From Rossellomorea sp. AcN35-11 (GTDB lineage: Bacteria > Bacillota > Bacilli > Bacillales > Bacillaceae_B): 64,000 bases of DNA. Location: assembly GCA_030388825.1 (NCBI GenBank), contig CP128835.1:1854001-1918000 (forward strand), read 5' to 3'. The position numbers and the translations under genes are program-made. This document shows positions 1 to 8,867 of this stretch, one piece after another. The notes under the pieces are model-generated. The model was not told the DNA's origin. It saw nothing but the letters and a program-made list of their open reading frames with translations, and did not search any database. Every line of letters begins with the position of its first letter. Positions within the stretch are counted from its first letter, which is position 1.

Positions 1-323
1 CTCAAAAAAGATTACCATACGCTGAGCGGCTCGCTATTCGAAAGCAGCGCCTGAATCAGTCACCTACAGGTCTATCCAACAGCTTGAGAGGAATGGGGAC
101 AGGAGCACAGGTCTCCTGGTGGCAGAGTTTAGGAAGCATATCCGTGCCGGTTTATTTACTGGTCGGGGAACTGGACGGGAAGTTCGTTCAGATTGCACAT
201 GATATGAAAACGCTCAATCCCGACTTTCAAATCATGACATTTTCCAACACTGGTCATGCAATTCATGTGGAAGAACCGCGAAAGTTTGGTACAATGATAG
301 AGGAACTACTGTTAATTACATAA
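1..323 (+). CDS. menH: MenH, SHCHC synthase (C-terminal part, cut by window start)
   Basis: This is the C-terminal ~107 residues of an alpha/beta-hydrolase, open from the window edge in the frame that ends at 323. The family member in this position makes 2-succinyl-6-hydroxy-2,4-cyclohexadiene-1-carboxylate in menaquinone synthesis. Visible features are the late-strand Asp segment LLVGELDGKF and the C-terminal catalytic His in the GHAIHVEEP motif. It lies 15 bp upstream of menB, whose ribosome-binding site follows directly, so the two are surely cotranscribed. The assignment rests on this context plus the fold; from the fragment alone it could be another small hydrolase. Confidence 0.85.
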   Translation, partial: QKRLPYAERLAIRKQRLNQSPTGLSNSLRGMGTGAQVSWWQSLGSISVPVYLLVGELDGKFVQIAHDMKTLNPDFQIMTFSNTGHAIHVEEPRKFGTMIEELLLIT

Positions 324-338
324 AGGAGGAACAAACCA

Positions 339-1161
339 ATGGCTTTTGAATGGGTTTCAGAAAGAAACTACGAAGATATTTTGTACGAAACATATAATGG
401 AATCGCTAAGATTACGATCAATCGACCAGAAGTTCGCAACGCATTCCGTCCTAAAACGGTCATGGAATTAATCGACGCGTTTGCCTATGCACGCGACGAC
501 TCAAAGGTTGGTGTAATCGTTTTAACAGGTGCAGGTGAAAAGGCATTCTGTTCAGGCGGAGACCAAAGTGTACGAGGACATGGCGGGTACGTCGGGGAAG
601 ATGAAATCCCTCGTTTGAATGTATTGGACTTACAACGATTGATCCGTGTCATTCCTAAGCCGGTCATTGCAATGGTAGCCGGATACGCCATCGGTGGGGG
701 ACATGTCCTTCACGTCGTATGTGATATTACGATTGCTGCTGACAATGCAATCTTCGGACAAACGGGTCCTAAGGTAGGTAGCTTTGACGCTGGATATGGA
801 GCAGGATATCTTGCACGTATCGTCGGTCACACACAAGAAAGCGAAAGAAATCTGGTACCTATGCCGTCAGTACAATGCACAGGAAGCGCTCGAGATGGGG
901 CTAGTCAACACAGTGGTTCCGTATGAGCAGCTTGAAGCGGAAACGGTTCAGTGGGCTTCAGAAATGCTTGAAAAAAGTCCGACTGCCCTTCGTTTCTTAA
1001 AGGCTTCATTCAACGCCGATACAGATGGATTGGCGGGTCTGCAGCAGCTTGCAGGTGACGCTACCCTGCTTTACTACACAACGGAAGAAGCCAAGGAGGG
1101 CCGCGACGCATTTAAAGAAAAGCGTAAACCGGACTTTGGACAATTCCCTCGTTTCCCTTGA
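339..1161 (+). pseudogene. menB: MenB, 1,4-dihydroxy-2-naphthoyl-CoA synthase, frameshifted
   Basis: A crotonase-fold enzyme that closes the second ring of the naphthoquinone from o-succinylbenzoyl-CoA. The reading frame starts at 339 behind AGGAGG and shows the typical MenB segments SGGDQ and GGGHVLH. At about 828-837 the sequence reads CACACACAAG where the family has the residues GHKKA; removing four bases (two CA units) restores one ORF of about 272 residues, the normal MenB length, continuing in the +1 frame to the stop at 1161. As written the protein would stop at 926 after a nonsense tail. Both halves are otherwise perfectly conserved, and menaquinone is needed for respiration in these bacteria, so a sequencing or assembly error is likely. 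Confidence 0.9.
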
Positions 1162-1170
1162 TTTAAAGTG

Positions 1171-1207
1171 GCCTGATGAATCTTTCTGGATTCGTCAGGC
1201 TTTTTTA
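1171..1207 (+). terminator. Rho-independent terminator after menB
   Basis: GCCTGATGAATC and GGATTCGTCAGGC form a 12-bp stem with a short loop, followed by TTTTTT. It separates menHB from menEC, which must have their own promoter or read-through. Confidence 0.85.
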
Positions 1208-1385
1208 AATAAAACTGGGAAAGAGTATGAAAGAATTTCCTTTTGATCTCATAAAGTTGAAAGTGGCCCAATAAAGTTGAGGAACTGGCCCGATTCCCTG
1301 AAATACCCAAGGAATCTTTAACGAGTCAGCGAGACGTTTCTCAAAGTCCCAGGAAAGCGGATACACAAGGAAGGAAGAATGCAGG

Positions 1386-2876
1386 ATGACAACACAGCAA
1401 CTGCCTAACTGGCTAAAACAAAGAGCATTTCTAACCCCGGACAGGATGGCTATAAGAACCGATGACGTGGAATATACCTTCAGAGAGCTATGGGAACAAG
1501 CGATCCATATGGCAGAAAAGCTTCATACCGTCACAAAATCGGCGTCCCATCCCTTTATAGGACTGATGATCAAAAATACATTGGAGTCTGTGTTGATTGT
1601 TCATGCGATTCAACAGCTGGGGTATACAACTGTGCTGTTAAACAATAAATTAAGTGCAAAGGAAATCATGTTCCAAATCAATGATATGGAGTTATCCACG
1701 GTCATCTATGATGATGAGTTTGGGGATAAGTTGTCTTTATTAGAGAAGGGTATTAAAGGAGTCTCCATCTCTCAACTGGTTGACGCAGCCCCGACTCGGT
1801 TTGAGGTGAAGGATCATTTTCAGTTGGACCAAGCATGCTCGGTGATGTACACATCGGGTACGACCGGGGCGCCGAAGGGAGTCCTTCAATCGTACGGAAA
1901 CCACTGGTGGAGTGCCATTGGGTCTTCTTTGAATCTGGGGATAAGTGAAAATGATACATGGCTTTGTTCTGTTCCACTCTTTCATATCAGTGGATACTCT
2001 ATCCTGATGAGGAGTGTCATTTATGGAATGAGCGTCCGGCTGTTTGAACACTTTGACGTGGAAGGAATCAATCGTGAGCTTGAAAGTGGAAGGGTCACCA
2101 TCATGTCGGTTGTGAGTACGATGCTTCAGCGGTTATTGGCAGAGGCTGCGGACCGTACGTATCACCCTGACTTTCGCTGTATGCTGTTAGGGGGAGGGCC
2201 TGCCCCTCTTCCATTGCTTCAGGCATGTAAGGAAAAAGGCGTACCTGTCTTCCAAACGTATGGAATGACAGAAACGGCATCTCAGATCGTGACATTAGCC
2301 CCTGAATACAGTATGACGAAACTGGGTTCAGCAGGTAAACCACTCTTTCCATCCGAATTGAAAATCAAGCAGGAAAATGGCTCAGCCATTGCGAATAAAG
2401 AGGGAGAAATCCTGGTTAAAGGGCCTAATGTGACGAGAGGGTATTACAGGAGAAACGAAGCCAATTCCAAGAGTTTTGAAGATGGATGGTTCCGTACCGG
2501 TGACATTGGTTATGTAGATGAAGACGGGTTCTTGTTTGTACTGGACAGGCGTTCAGACCTCATTATTTCCGGGGGGGAAAATATTTATCCCGCTGAAATC
2601 GAAAGTGTGCTTCTGGGCTGTGAAGGGGTCCATGATGCAGGAGTGGTTGGAATCCCAAGTGACGAGTGGGGACAAGTTCCCTGTGCCTTTGTCGTAAAGA
2701 GCCAGTCTGTTACGAAAGAACAGATCATCAGCCACTGCAGTGAACATCTTGCAACATATAAACAGCCTAAAAAAATGGTCTTTGTAAAGGAGCTTCCACG
2801 AAATGCCTCTAATAAACTGCTGAGGAGAATACTCAAGGATCAGTGGGAAAAAGGAACGGTTGCCGATGAACATTAA
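1386..2876 (+). CDS. menE: MenE, o-succinylbenzoate--CoA ligase
   Basis: An adenylate-forming enzyme of 496 residues that activates o-succinylbenzoate to its CoA thioester, the substrate of MenB. The AMP-binding loop YTSGTTGAPKG lies at about residues 155-165, the YGMTE motif at about 292, the TGDIG hinge region at about 371, and the C-terminal catalytic lysine region NASNKLLRR near 475. Length and motif order match the ANL superfamily and MenE. The ATG at 1386 follows an AAGGAAG site. The 3' end overlaps menC, so the pair is translationally coupled. Confidence 0.95.
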   Translation: MTTQQLPNWLKQRAFLTPDRMAIRTDDVEYTFRELWEQAIHMAEKLHTVTKSASHPFIGLMIKNTLESVLIVHAIQQLGYTTVLLNNKLSAKEIMFQINDMELSTVIYDDEFGDKLSLLEKGIKGVSISQLVDAAPTRFEVKDHFQLDQACSVMYTSGTTGAPKGVLQSYGNHWWSAIGSSLNLGISENDTWLCSVPLFHISGYSILMRSVIYGMSVRLFEHFDVEGINRELESGRVTIMSVVSTMLQRLLAEAADRTYHPDFRCMLLGGGPAPLPLLQACKEKGVPVFQTYGMTETASQIVTLAPEYSMTKLGSAGKPLFPSELKIKQENGSAIANKEGEILVKGPNVTRGYYRRNEANSKSFEDGWFRTGDIGYVDEDGFLFVLDRRSDLIISGGENIYPAEIESVLLGCEGVHDAGVVGIPSDEWGQVPCAFVVKSQSVTKEQIISHCSEHLATYKQPKKMVFVKELPRNASNKLLRRILKDQWEKGTVADEH

Positions 2877-3972
2877 ATGCATTACTCTTCATATCATTTC
2901 CATGCCTTTGAAAAAGCCGTTTGTAACCCATCTTCAAACTGTGAAAGAACGGGAAGGGATGATTGTAGAAGTTCAAGATACAAATGGGTTAAAGGGGCTG
3001 GGCGAAGGGGTTGCTTTTTCCACCCCGTGGTATACCGAAGAAACCGTGAAAACATCCTTTCATATGCTTAAAGATGTATTGATTCCTCTCCTGTACAGCA
3101 AACCATTTAACCACCCTGAAGAGATCGGAAAGAGATTCGAAGTTGTTCGTGGGAATTCAATGGCAAAGGCTTCACTTGAAATGGCTCTGTGGGATCTCTA
3201 TGCCAAACAGGAAAGTGTTCCTCTCTGGAAGGTGATAGGGGGGACCCGAGAAGAAATCCTAGCAGGCGCAGTCGTGGGTGCTAACTCCGTTAACGAAATG
3301 ATCCATCAGGCTTCGGAGCTTGTCCAGGATGGATATCAGCGAATCAAGCTGAAAATCTCTCCAGGAGCAGATGTTGAAATCGTGAGGGAGCTGAGGGAGC
3401 ATTTTCCTTCCCTTTCTCTTTTGGCGGATGCTAATTCCGCCTACACACTTGAAGACAAAACTCATCTGCAGGCATTGGACAAATATAGTCTGGAAATGAT
3501 CGAACAGCCTCTTGGTGTGAACGATTTAGTGGAGCACTCCCTTCTACAAAAGGAACTGACCACACCGGTCTGTTTGGATGAAAGCATTGTGACTCCACAT
3601 GATATGAAAAGTGCCATCTATTTACATAGTTGTGGAGTGGTCAACATGAAGCTTGGCAGGGTAGGAGGCTACACAAGTGCCCTTGAAATCTACCGGCTAT
3701 GTCAGGAGAACGACATCAGGGTATGGTGCGGGGGCATGATCGAATTCGGGATATCCCGGGCTCATAACCTGACCCTTGCCACTCTTGAGGGCTTCTCCAT
3801 ACCCGGGGATATCGCTTCCTCCTCAACTTATTGGGAAGAAGATATCATCTCGTCCCCTATTATGGTGAATAACGGGGTAGTGGAGAGACTGGCTGGTCCT
3901 GGAATAGGGGTAGAGCTGAATAGCAAGCGATTGCGGGAAGTGACCGGATATGAGGAATCATTTAAAGCTTAG
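2866..3972 (+). CDS. menC: MenC, o-succinylbenzoate synthase
   Basis: An enolase-superfamily dehydratase of 368 residues that forms o-succinylbenzoate from SHCHC. The KxK general-base motif (RIKLKI) is at about residue 160, followed by the metal ligands in LADANS, MIEQP and CLDES, and the second lysine in NMKLGRVGG. I chose ATG 2866 rather than the in-frame TTG at 2860, because the AAGGA site at 2851-2855 is properly spaced only for the ATG. It overlaps menE by 11 bp. The family also contains N-acylamino-acid racemases, but the men context settles the role. Confidence 0.93.
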   Translation: MNIKCITLHIISMPLKKPFVTHLQTVKEREGMIVEVQDTNGLKGLGEGVAFSTPWYTEETVKTSFHMLKDVLIPLLYSKPFNHPEEIGKRFEVVRGNSMAKASLEMALWDLYAKQESVPLWKVIGGTREEILAGAVVGANSVNEMIHQASELVQDGYQRIKLKISPGADVEIVRELREHFPSLSLLADANSAYTLEDKTHLQALDKYSLEMIEQPLGVNDLVEHSLLQKELTTPVCLDESIVTPHDMKSAIYLHSCGVVNMKLGRVGGYTSALEIYRLCQENDIRVWCGGMIEFGISRAHNLTLATLEGFSIPGDIASSSTYWEEDIISSPIMVNNGVVERLAGPGIGVELNSKRLREVTGYEESFKA

Positions 3973-4023
3973 TTGATTGAACCTTAACGGGGAAATGAAG
4001 AAAATCATAAGGGGGCAGAAAAG

Positions 4024-4395
4024 ATGAAATTAGGTGCATTCTCAGTAAGTTTAACTGTAAAAGATATCAAAAAATCACAATCCTTTTACGAGGGCCTTGG
4101 ATTTGAAGCCTTTGGCGGAAACATCGATCAAAACTGGCTGATCATGAAGAATGGGGATAGTGTGATTGGCCTGTTTCAGGGAATGTTCGAAAAGAATATC
4201 CTCACCTTTAATCCAGGCTGGGACCAACATGGAGAGAATCTCGATTCTTTTACAGACGTCAGGGACCTTCAAAAGCATCTAAAGAAACAAGGGGTAAACC
4301 TACTTACTGAAGCGGATGAAACAAGTGAAGGACCTGCAAGCTTCACGATTGAAGATCCTGACGGCAATCTTATTTTGGTTGATCAGCACAGATGA
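4024..4395 (+). CDS. VOC-family (glyoxalase/bleomycin-resistance fold) protein
   Basis: A 123-residue single-domain protein with the two beta-alpha-beta-beta-beta modules of the vicinal oxygen chelate fold. The start LGAFSVSLTVKDIKKSQSFY and the end FTIEDPDGNLILVDQH, with the usual final acidic ligand position, are typical. It has a good GGGGGCAG-type ribosome site and lies 51 bp after menC. The substrate cannot be told from sequence; family members act on thiols, catechols or antibiotics. It is probably a passenger in the men transcript and not a menaquinone enzyme. Confidence 0.8.
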   Translation: MKLGAFSVSLTVKDIKKSQSFYEGLGFEAFGGNIDQNWLIMKNGDSVIGLFQGMFEKNILTFNPGWDQHGENLDSFTDVRDLQKHLKKQGVNLLTEADETSEGPASFTIEDPDGNLILVDQHR

Positions 4396-4406
4396 AGCAG
4401 GATGTG

Positions 4407-4446
4407 AAAAAAGCTCAGAGCTGAATCTGAGCTTTTCCTTTTTTTA
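4407..4446. terminator. Bidirectional terminator between VOC gene and ythB
   Basis: AAAAGCTCAG and CTGAGCTTTT form a 10-bp stem around an 8-nt loop, with a T-run on the + side and A-run on the other, so it serves both convergent genes. Confidence 0.85.
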
Positions 4447-4458
4447 TAGAGTACAGGA

Positions 4459-5490
4459 TCATTCGCTTTCCTGTCTTAAATACCGTTTATCATTCATAAA
4501 CAAGCTCCAAAAGTAGACGAACCCGGGAAACAGGATGATGAACCCTACGATATAGGTGATGAAAACAGCCTTAAACGAATTGGGATCCGTGAAACCGGAT
4601 TGGATCGTGACTTCAGGATAGATGATATAGGGAAGGTGAGCCTTGCCGTATACATAGCTTGCCAGTACATATTGAAAAGTCACGGCGATGACTGCCACAC
4701 GTGGCATTCCCTTCATTCCCTCTTTGTTCGTCGGCAGGAACAATGCCGCGCCGGCAACCAGGAACCCGATGAGGGAAACCCATAATAAGAGCTGATCTTC
4801 CATCATTTTATCATAGATCCACCGTGCTTCATTCTTCATGGTGAGCATGATGAGGAACGCCATGACAACAGAAATCGGACCAATGATCAACGCATCCCGT
4901 CGATACACTTTAAAGGCTTCGAATTCCCTTGAAGCTTTTGAGTAATCAGCGAGGAGTAAAGATGAAAGAAACAACGTGCTGGCAACGGCAAACCCAAAGA
5001 AAGCATATTCATGGGGACTCGTGAACAGTTTCCCCAGCAGAAGCGTCTGACCATTTTCAAAATCAATGTAAGGTCCATGGGAAATGGGAAGCACGCTGAT
5101 GAGAAGACCCGGTATCAATAATCCAGTGATTCCCGTTACATAAGTCAGGGGCTTCCTGTAATCATCCGCCACATGAGAAAACACTAAAAACGCGCTTCGA
5201 AGGGCCAGAAGCAGAAGGATGAGACTTCCAGGGACAAGGAGTACCGTTCCTAAAGAATAGGCCGCTCCCGGGAACATGCTATATACAGCCACTACCAGGG
5301 CTACAATGAATGTATTTGTTACCTCCCACGTCGGGGAAAGATAGCGGTTGGCGATATTCGTAGCCTTCGTCTTATCATGATTAATGTACACCATGGACCA
5401 GAAGCCCGCGCCGAAATCCATTGTCGCCATGACGGCGTAAATAAAGACGAACCCCCACAGGATCGTGATGGCAATCAATACTTGTGTCAT
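4459..5490 (-). CDS. ythB: Cytochrome bd-type quinol oxidase subunit II (YthB-like)
   Basis: An integral membrane protein of 343 residues with about eight or nine hydrophobic segments, matching CydB/CioB family proteins that pair with subunit I in cyanide-tolerant bd oxidases. The N-terminal part carries the conserved YAVMATMDFGAGFW segment and later TWEVTN. It follows subunit I by 24 bp in the same orientation, so it is the second gene of the operon. B. subtilis has both cydAB and ythAB; the relaxed motif set and chromosomal position fit ythB. Confidence 0.9.
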   Translation of the reverse strand: MTQVLIAITILWGFVFIYAVMATMDFGAGFWSMVYINHDKTKATNIANRYLSPTWEVTNTFIVALVVAVYSMFPGAAYSLGTVLLVPGSLILLLLALRSAFLVFSHVADDYRKPLTYVTGITGLLIPGLLISVLPISHGPYIDFENGQTLLLGKLFTSPHEYAFFGFAVASTLFLSSLLLADYSKASREFEAFKVYRRDALIIGPISVVMAFLIMLTMKNEARWIYDKMMEDQLLLWVSLIGFLVAGAALFLPTNKEGMKGMPRVAVIAVTFQYVLASYVYGKAHLPYIIYPEVTIQSGFTDPNSFKAVFITYIVGFIILFPGFVYFWSLFMNDKRYLRQESE

Positions 5491-5514
5491 ATCTTCACCT
5501 CCATTTCTTGCTGA

Positions 5515-6873
5515 TTATGTGGAAAGAGGGATATCCTTTTCTTTTCCTTCTGCTTTGTTGATGTCTTTTTCAGGCGGATTCCGCTTGAAGTAGTATAAGA
5601 GAACAAGAACGACGGCCACTGCTAAAATCGCATATACCGAAACAAAGAGGCCGAATAAGACAGCGATGTTTCCTGTCGTGGTTACAGAATCCTCTGTACT
5701 CAGTATCCGATAAATGGTCCAGGGCTGACGGCCGGTACAGGCAAAGATCCACCCGAACTCAATGGCCAGGATGGAAAGGGGACCTCCGGCTACAAACGAC
5801 CACATCAGCCACTTCGGAAATCTGTCCTTTTTCAATAGTTTGTTCCACACATAAGCAATGAGGGACAGCATGATGAGCAGGGAGCCGATCCCCACCATGG
5901 CGTTAAAGAGCGTATGAACAAAGAGTGGAGGCCAGTATTCCTCAGGGAAATCGTTTAAGCCTATCACCTCTGTATCAAAGCTGTTCCCTGCAAGGAAACT
6001 GAGTACCCAGGGGATTTCGATTCCCCACTTCACTTCCCGTTCAACTGGATCCGTAAAACCTCCTATGGCCAGTGGTGCATGGGTTTGAGTTTCAAACAAT
6101 CCCTCAGCGGCAGCGAGTTTCTCAGGCTGGTATTCGTGGAGCATCTGAGCTGATTCATGACCATTAATCGCCGTGAAGAATGAGAACACCCCGCCGACCA
6201 ATAAACAAATCATGAGGGATTTTTGATGAAATTTATATATTCTGGATCCGAATGAAGCACGCAGCATCTTAAATGCTGATACGGTGGCAATCGTAAAGGC
6301 GCCAACCACATAAGCAGATAAGGCTACATGTCCCGCCGTTACGAAAAAGCTTGGATTGAAAAAGGCTTTCCACGGATCCACGTTGGTAATTTCCCCGTTC
6401 ACCATTTCAAAACCGGCAGGTGTCCCTTCAAATGCATGTACATTCGTGATCAATACAGCGGAAGCAAGTCCTCCGATGGCAACGAGGACAAGGCTCACGA
6501 TGCGCATCCAGGGTGCGATCCGATTGGCCGCGTACACGTAGATGGACATAAATAATGCTTCTACAAAAAAGGCATAGATTTCGATCTGGAACGGCAATGC
6601 CATCACTCGCCCGATTACCTCCATGAAACCTGGCCACAGAAGGGACAATTGAACACCGGCTATGGTACCAGTCGGAATCCCCACCCCAAGCAAAACGGCA
6701 AACGCCTTCGTCCAACGTTTTGCCATCACGGAATAATCAAGATCATTTGTCCGCTGAAACATAATCTCTGCAACAAGAATCATTAACGGTATACCCACTC
6801 CCAGGGTGGCAAAAATGATATGAAATGCCATGGTAGTACCAAATAAGGAACGGGCAATTACTAATTCATCCAT
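5515..6873 (-). CDS. ythA: Cytochrome bd-type quinol oxidase subunit I (YthA-like)
   Basis: A haem-bearing subunit I of 452 residues that oxidises quinol and reduces oxygen in the membrane. It begins MDELVIARSLFGTTMAFH with the axial His region, then has GRVMALPFQIEIYAFFVEAL and the conserved GRQPWTIYRI after the quinol loop. The loop is short, as in CIO/YthA enzymes and unlike E. coli CydA. I place the start at 6873 because AAGGGAGA precedes that ATG; an in-frame ATG 15 codons upstream lacks a site. It forms an operon with ythB and uses the menaquinol made by the men genes nearby. Confidence 0.92.
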   Translation of the reverse strand: MDELVIARSLFGTTMAFHIIFATLGVGIPLMILVAEIMFQRTNDLDYSVMAKRWTKAFAVLLGVGIPTGTIAGVQLSLLWPGFMEVIGRVMALPFQIEIYAFFVEALFMSIYVYAANRIAPWMRIVSLVLVAIGGLASAVLITNVHAFEGTPAGFEMVNGEITNVDPWKAFFNPSFFVTAGHVALSAYVVGAFTIATVSAFKMLRASFGSRIYKFHQKSLMICLLVGGVFSFFTAINGHESAQMLHEYQPEKLAAAEGLFETQTHAPLAIGGFTDPVEREVKWGIEIPWVLSFLAGNSFDTEVIGLNDFPEEYWPPLFVHTLFNAMVGIGSLLIMLSLIAYVWNKLLKKDRFPKWLMWSFVAGGPLSILAIEFGWIFACTGRQPWTIYRILSTEDSVTTTGNIAVLFGLFVSVYAILAVAVVLVLLYYFKRNPPEKDINKAEGKEKDIPLST

Positions 6874-7019
6874 TCTCAAGTCTCCCTTACTAGTCTTTAA
6901 CATTTCCTTATTGTCCACTTAATGGAAAATAATATTCATGATTTTAGGAAGGTTGGAAAGTTTGATGTGTGATTATGGGAAGCGGTTATCAGTATGCAAT
7001 GGCAGGGGAGAGCTGGGAT

Positions 7020-7112
7020 TTGAAAATAAGATGTCAGAATTGAAAATAAGTCCTTGGTTTTTGAAAATATATCCGGAAATTTGAAAAGAAATCGTCGGAA
7101 TTTGAAAATAAA
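7020..7112. repeat. Five-unit array with ~20.5-nt period, core TTGAAAATAA
   Basis: TTGAAAA begins at 7020, 7040, 7061, 7081 and 7102, so the unit alternates between 20 and 21 nt. The core of about ten bases is conserved and the other half of each unit varies. The array lies in the 400-bp gap between the 5' end of ythA and the 3' end of adcA. I see no gene elsewhere in 6874-7229. No function can be assigned from sequence. Confidence 0.75.
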
Positions 7113-7229
7113 CTTGGAATGGATCCACTTCCTGGGTCGCAAATTCTTCTATAAATGGTCTCATACTTGGTCATTCATCCGTTAAGCTTGAAACATTCCT
7201 TTTTTACATAGATTTTTACTTGTAAGAAC

Positions 7230-7264
7230 GAAAAAAGAGAAGCCATGAGAGCTTCTCTTTTTTA
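7230..7264 (-). terminator. Terminator of adcA
   Basis: AAAAAAGAGAAGC and GCTTCTCTTTTTT form a strong stem with a CATGA loop region and flanking A and T runs, immediately after the adcA stop on the minus strand. Confidence 0.85.
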
Positions 7265-7271
7265 AACGATT

Positions 7272-8273
7272 TTATTGTAATGCCTGCTTCAACGTCTCGA
7301 TATTCTTCTTCATGAGGGAAAAATAATCTTCATCGTTGTCACGGTCTTCAGCGGTAAGGACAGATAGATTATGGAGGGTCAGGGCTTTTGCCCCCAATTC
7401 ATTTTGAACGACTTCTGTCAGCCTGGAGGAGACGTTTTGTTCAAAGAGAATGTATTGGACATTGTCTTCCTTCCCTTTTTCAATGATGTCCTTAAGCTCT
7501 TGCTGAGAAGGCTCATCAGTCGTATTCAGTCCGGCTATGGCTTCCTGATGAAGTCCGTAGCGCTCTTCCCAGTAGGTATAGGCAGCATGGGAAACGAAGA
7601 AGCTCTTCTTAGGTGCAGTTTCAGCCATTTCCTTGAATTCTGCGTCAAGAGCATCTAAATCTTTCGTTAAAGCCTCAAGGTTTGCCTGGAAATCATCTTG
7701 ATGTTCCGGCATTTCTTCTGAAAGGGTATCTGCAATGGATTTCGCCAGCTCTTTAGAGTACACAGGGTCTAACCATAGATGGGGATCAACGTCATGGTTG
7801 TGCCCATCCCCGTGATCTTCCTCGTGGGAGTCACCATGTTCTTCAGTCTCATCATGTTCTTCATGTTCTTCATGCTCTTCAGCACTTTCTCCTGCATGAT
7901 CTTCTTCATGACCAATCTCAACATTCTCACTCGTTGGTACCACCACGACATCTTCGTCCTCTAAGATCGATTTAGACCCTTCGACAAATCCTTCTAGTCC
8001 CAGTCCGATATAAAAGAAAACATCTCCGTCAGCCATTTCAATCATATCTTTTTGAGATGGTTCAAACGTATGTTCATCTGCACCAGGAGGATAGATGCTT
8101 TCTACATCAACATGCTCCCCGCCGATTTTTTTCGCGAAGTCTTCCAGTGGATACACCGTGGTGTACACTTTCAATTGATTTTTATTGTTTCCGTCTTCCT
8201 GTTTAGAGTCGGTTCCGCAAGCGGACAAGACTAAAATGAATAATAATAGTAAGCTTATTCGAATATAGTTCAA
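7272..8273 (-). CDS. adcA: Zinc ABC transporter substrate-binding lipoprotein (AdcA/ZnuA)
   Basis: A 333-residue extracytoplasmic metal-binding lipoprotein. It has an N-terminal membrane anchor with lipobox LSAC and a cluster A-I fold. A long His/Asp/Glu-rich loop (about residues 120-160, many HEE/HDH runs) is the hallmark of zinc receptors, followed by the metal-site motif DPHLWLDP. A near-consensus Zur box lies just upstream. The permease and ATPase genes are not adjacent, so this receptor must use a transporter encoded elsewhere. The alternative, manganese specificity, is unlikely given the His-rich loop and the Zur box. Confidence 0.93.
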   Translation of the reverse strand: MNYIRISLLLLFILVLSACGTDSKQEDGNNKNQLKVYTTVYPLEDFAKKIGGEHVDVESIYPPGADEHTFEPSQKDMIEMADGDVFFYIGLGLEGFVEGSKSILEDEDVVVVPTSENVEIGHEEDHAGESAEEHEEHEEHDETEEHGDSHEEDHGDGHNHDVDPHLWLDPVYSKELAKSIADTLSEEMPEHQDDFQANLEALTKDLDALDAEFKEMAETAPKKSFFVSHAAYTYWEERYGLHQEAIAGLNTTDEPSQQELKDIIEKGKEDNVQYILFEQNVSSRLTEVVQNELGAKALTLHNLSVLTAEDRDNDEDYFSLMKKNIETLKQALQ

Positions 8274-8303
8274 GAGGAATCCTCCTTTTAAGATAATAGT
8301 AGA

Positions 8304-8324
8304 TAACTGTAATCATTACGATTT
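8304..8324. promoter_or_regulatory. Zur box upstream of adcA
   Basis: The 21-bp site matches the Bacillus Zur consensus AAATCGTAATCATTACGATTT at 18 of 21 positions, with the right half (ATTACGATTT) perfect. It lies about 30 bp upstream of the adcA start on the minus strand, in the promoter region, so adcA is likely repressed when zinc is sufficient. Confidence 0.85.
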
Positions 8325-8394
8325 AGCACAAAGGTTATTTTACTACCGTTATGGGTAATAAGCAAGATAAAAGATAGATTTTTTATTTTATCTT

Positions 8395-8433
8395 TGAGAA
8401 AAAAGAATGACTAGCTCCAGATGGGGGCTAGTC
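8395..8433 (-). terminator. Terminator overlapping the yidD stop
   Basis: On the minus strand TGACTAGCCCC and GGAGCTAGTCA form a stem that includes the TAG stop of yidD, followed by ATTCTTTTTTCTC. Confidence 0.75.
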
Positions 8434-8673
8434 AGAATGATTGGTATGTTTAGAAGGCCATTCTTCTGGCACGTGATCGATGCCTCCTGGGTGAAAAGGA
8501 TGGCATTTCACAATCCGTTTGATGGTCAACCAACCTCCACGTAAAGCACCGAACCGGCTGACTGCCTGTACACCGTAATGAGAACAGGTTGGATAAAACC
8601 GGCAAGTGGGAGGCTTGAGGGGAGAGATGATCCGCTGGTACACCTTAAAGACAAATAATAATAAGTTTTTCAT
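8428..8673 (-). CDS. yidD: YidD, membrane protein insertion efficiency factor
   Basis: A small basic protein of 81 residues that assists YidC-dependent membrane protein insertion. It has an amphipathic N terminus ([19 protein letters not shown]), the conserved [11 protein letters not shown] motif, and [19 protein letters not shown], all diagnostic for the YidD (DUF37) family. I chose ATG 8673 because a GGAG site sits just upstream; seven extra N-terminal codons are possible from 8694. It stands alone here, unlike the rnpA-yidD-yidC arrangement of many bacteria. Confidence 0.93.
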   Translation of the reverse strand: MKNLLLFVFKVYQRIISPLKPPTCRFYPTCSHYGVQAVSRFGALRGGWLTIKRIVKCHPFHPGGIDHVPEEWPSKHTNHSD

Positions 8674-8867
8674 AAACTCCGTCTCCCGATTCATTTTCTA
8701 TTACTATATCAAACCTGTATTCAGGATGAAACGTACTTGAATTATATCCATTCAAAAGATAGGCTGCAATGAAAAAGTGGGTTTTTAGCCCAATTCATAT
8801 TAAGTTGATGAAATAACTATGAATTTACGTTATACTTATAAACAGAAACTAAATGGGAGTGATTGTA

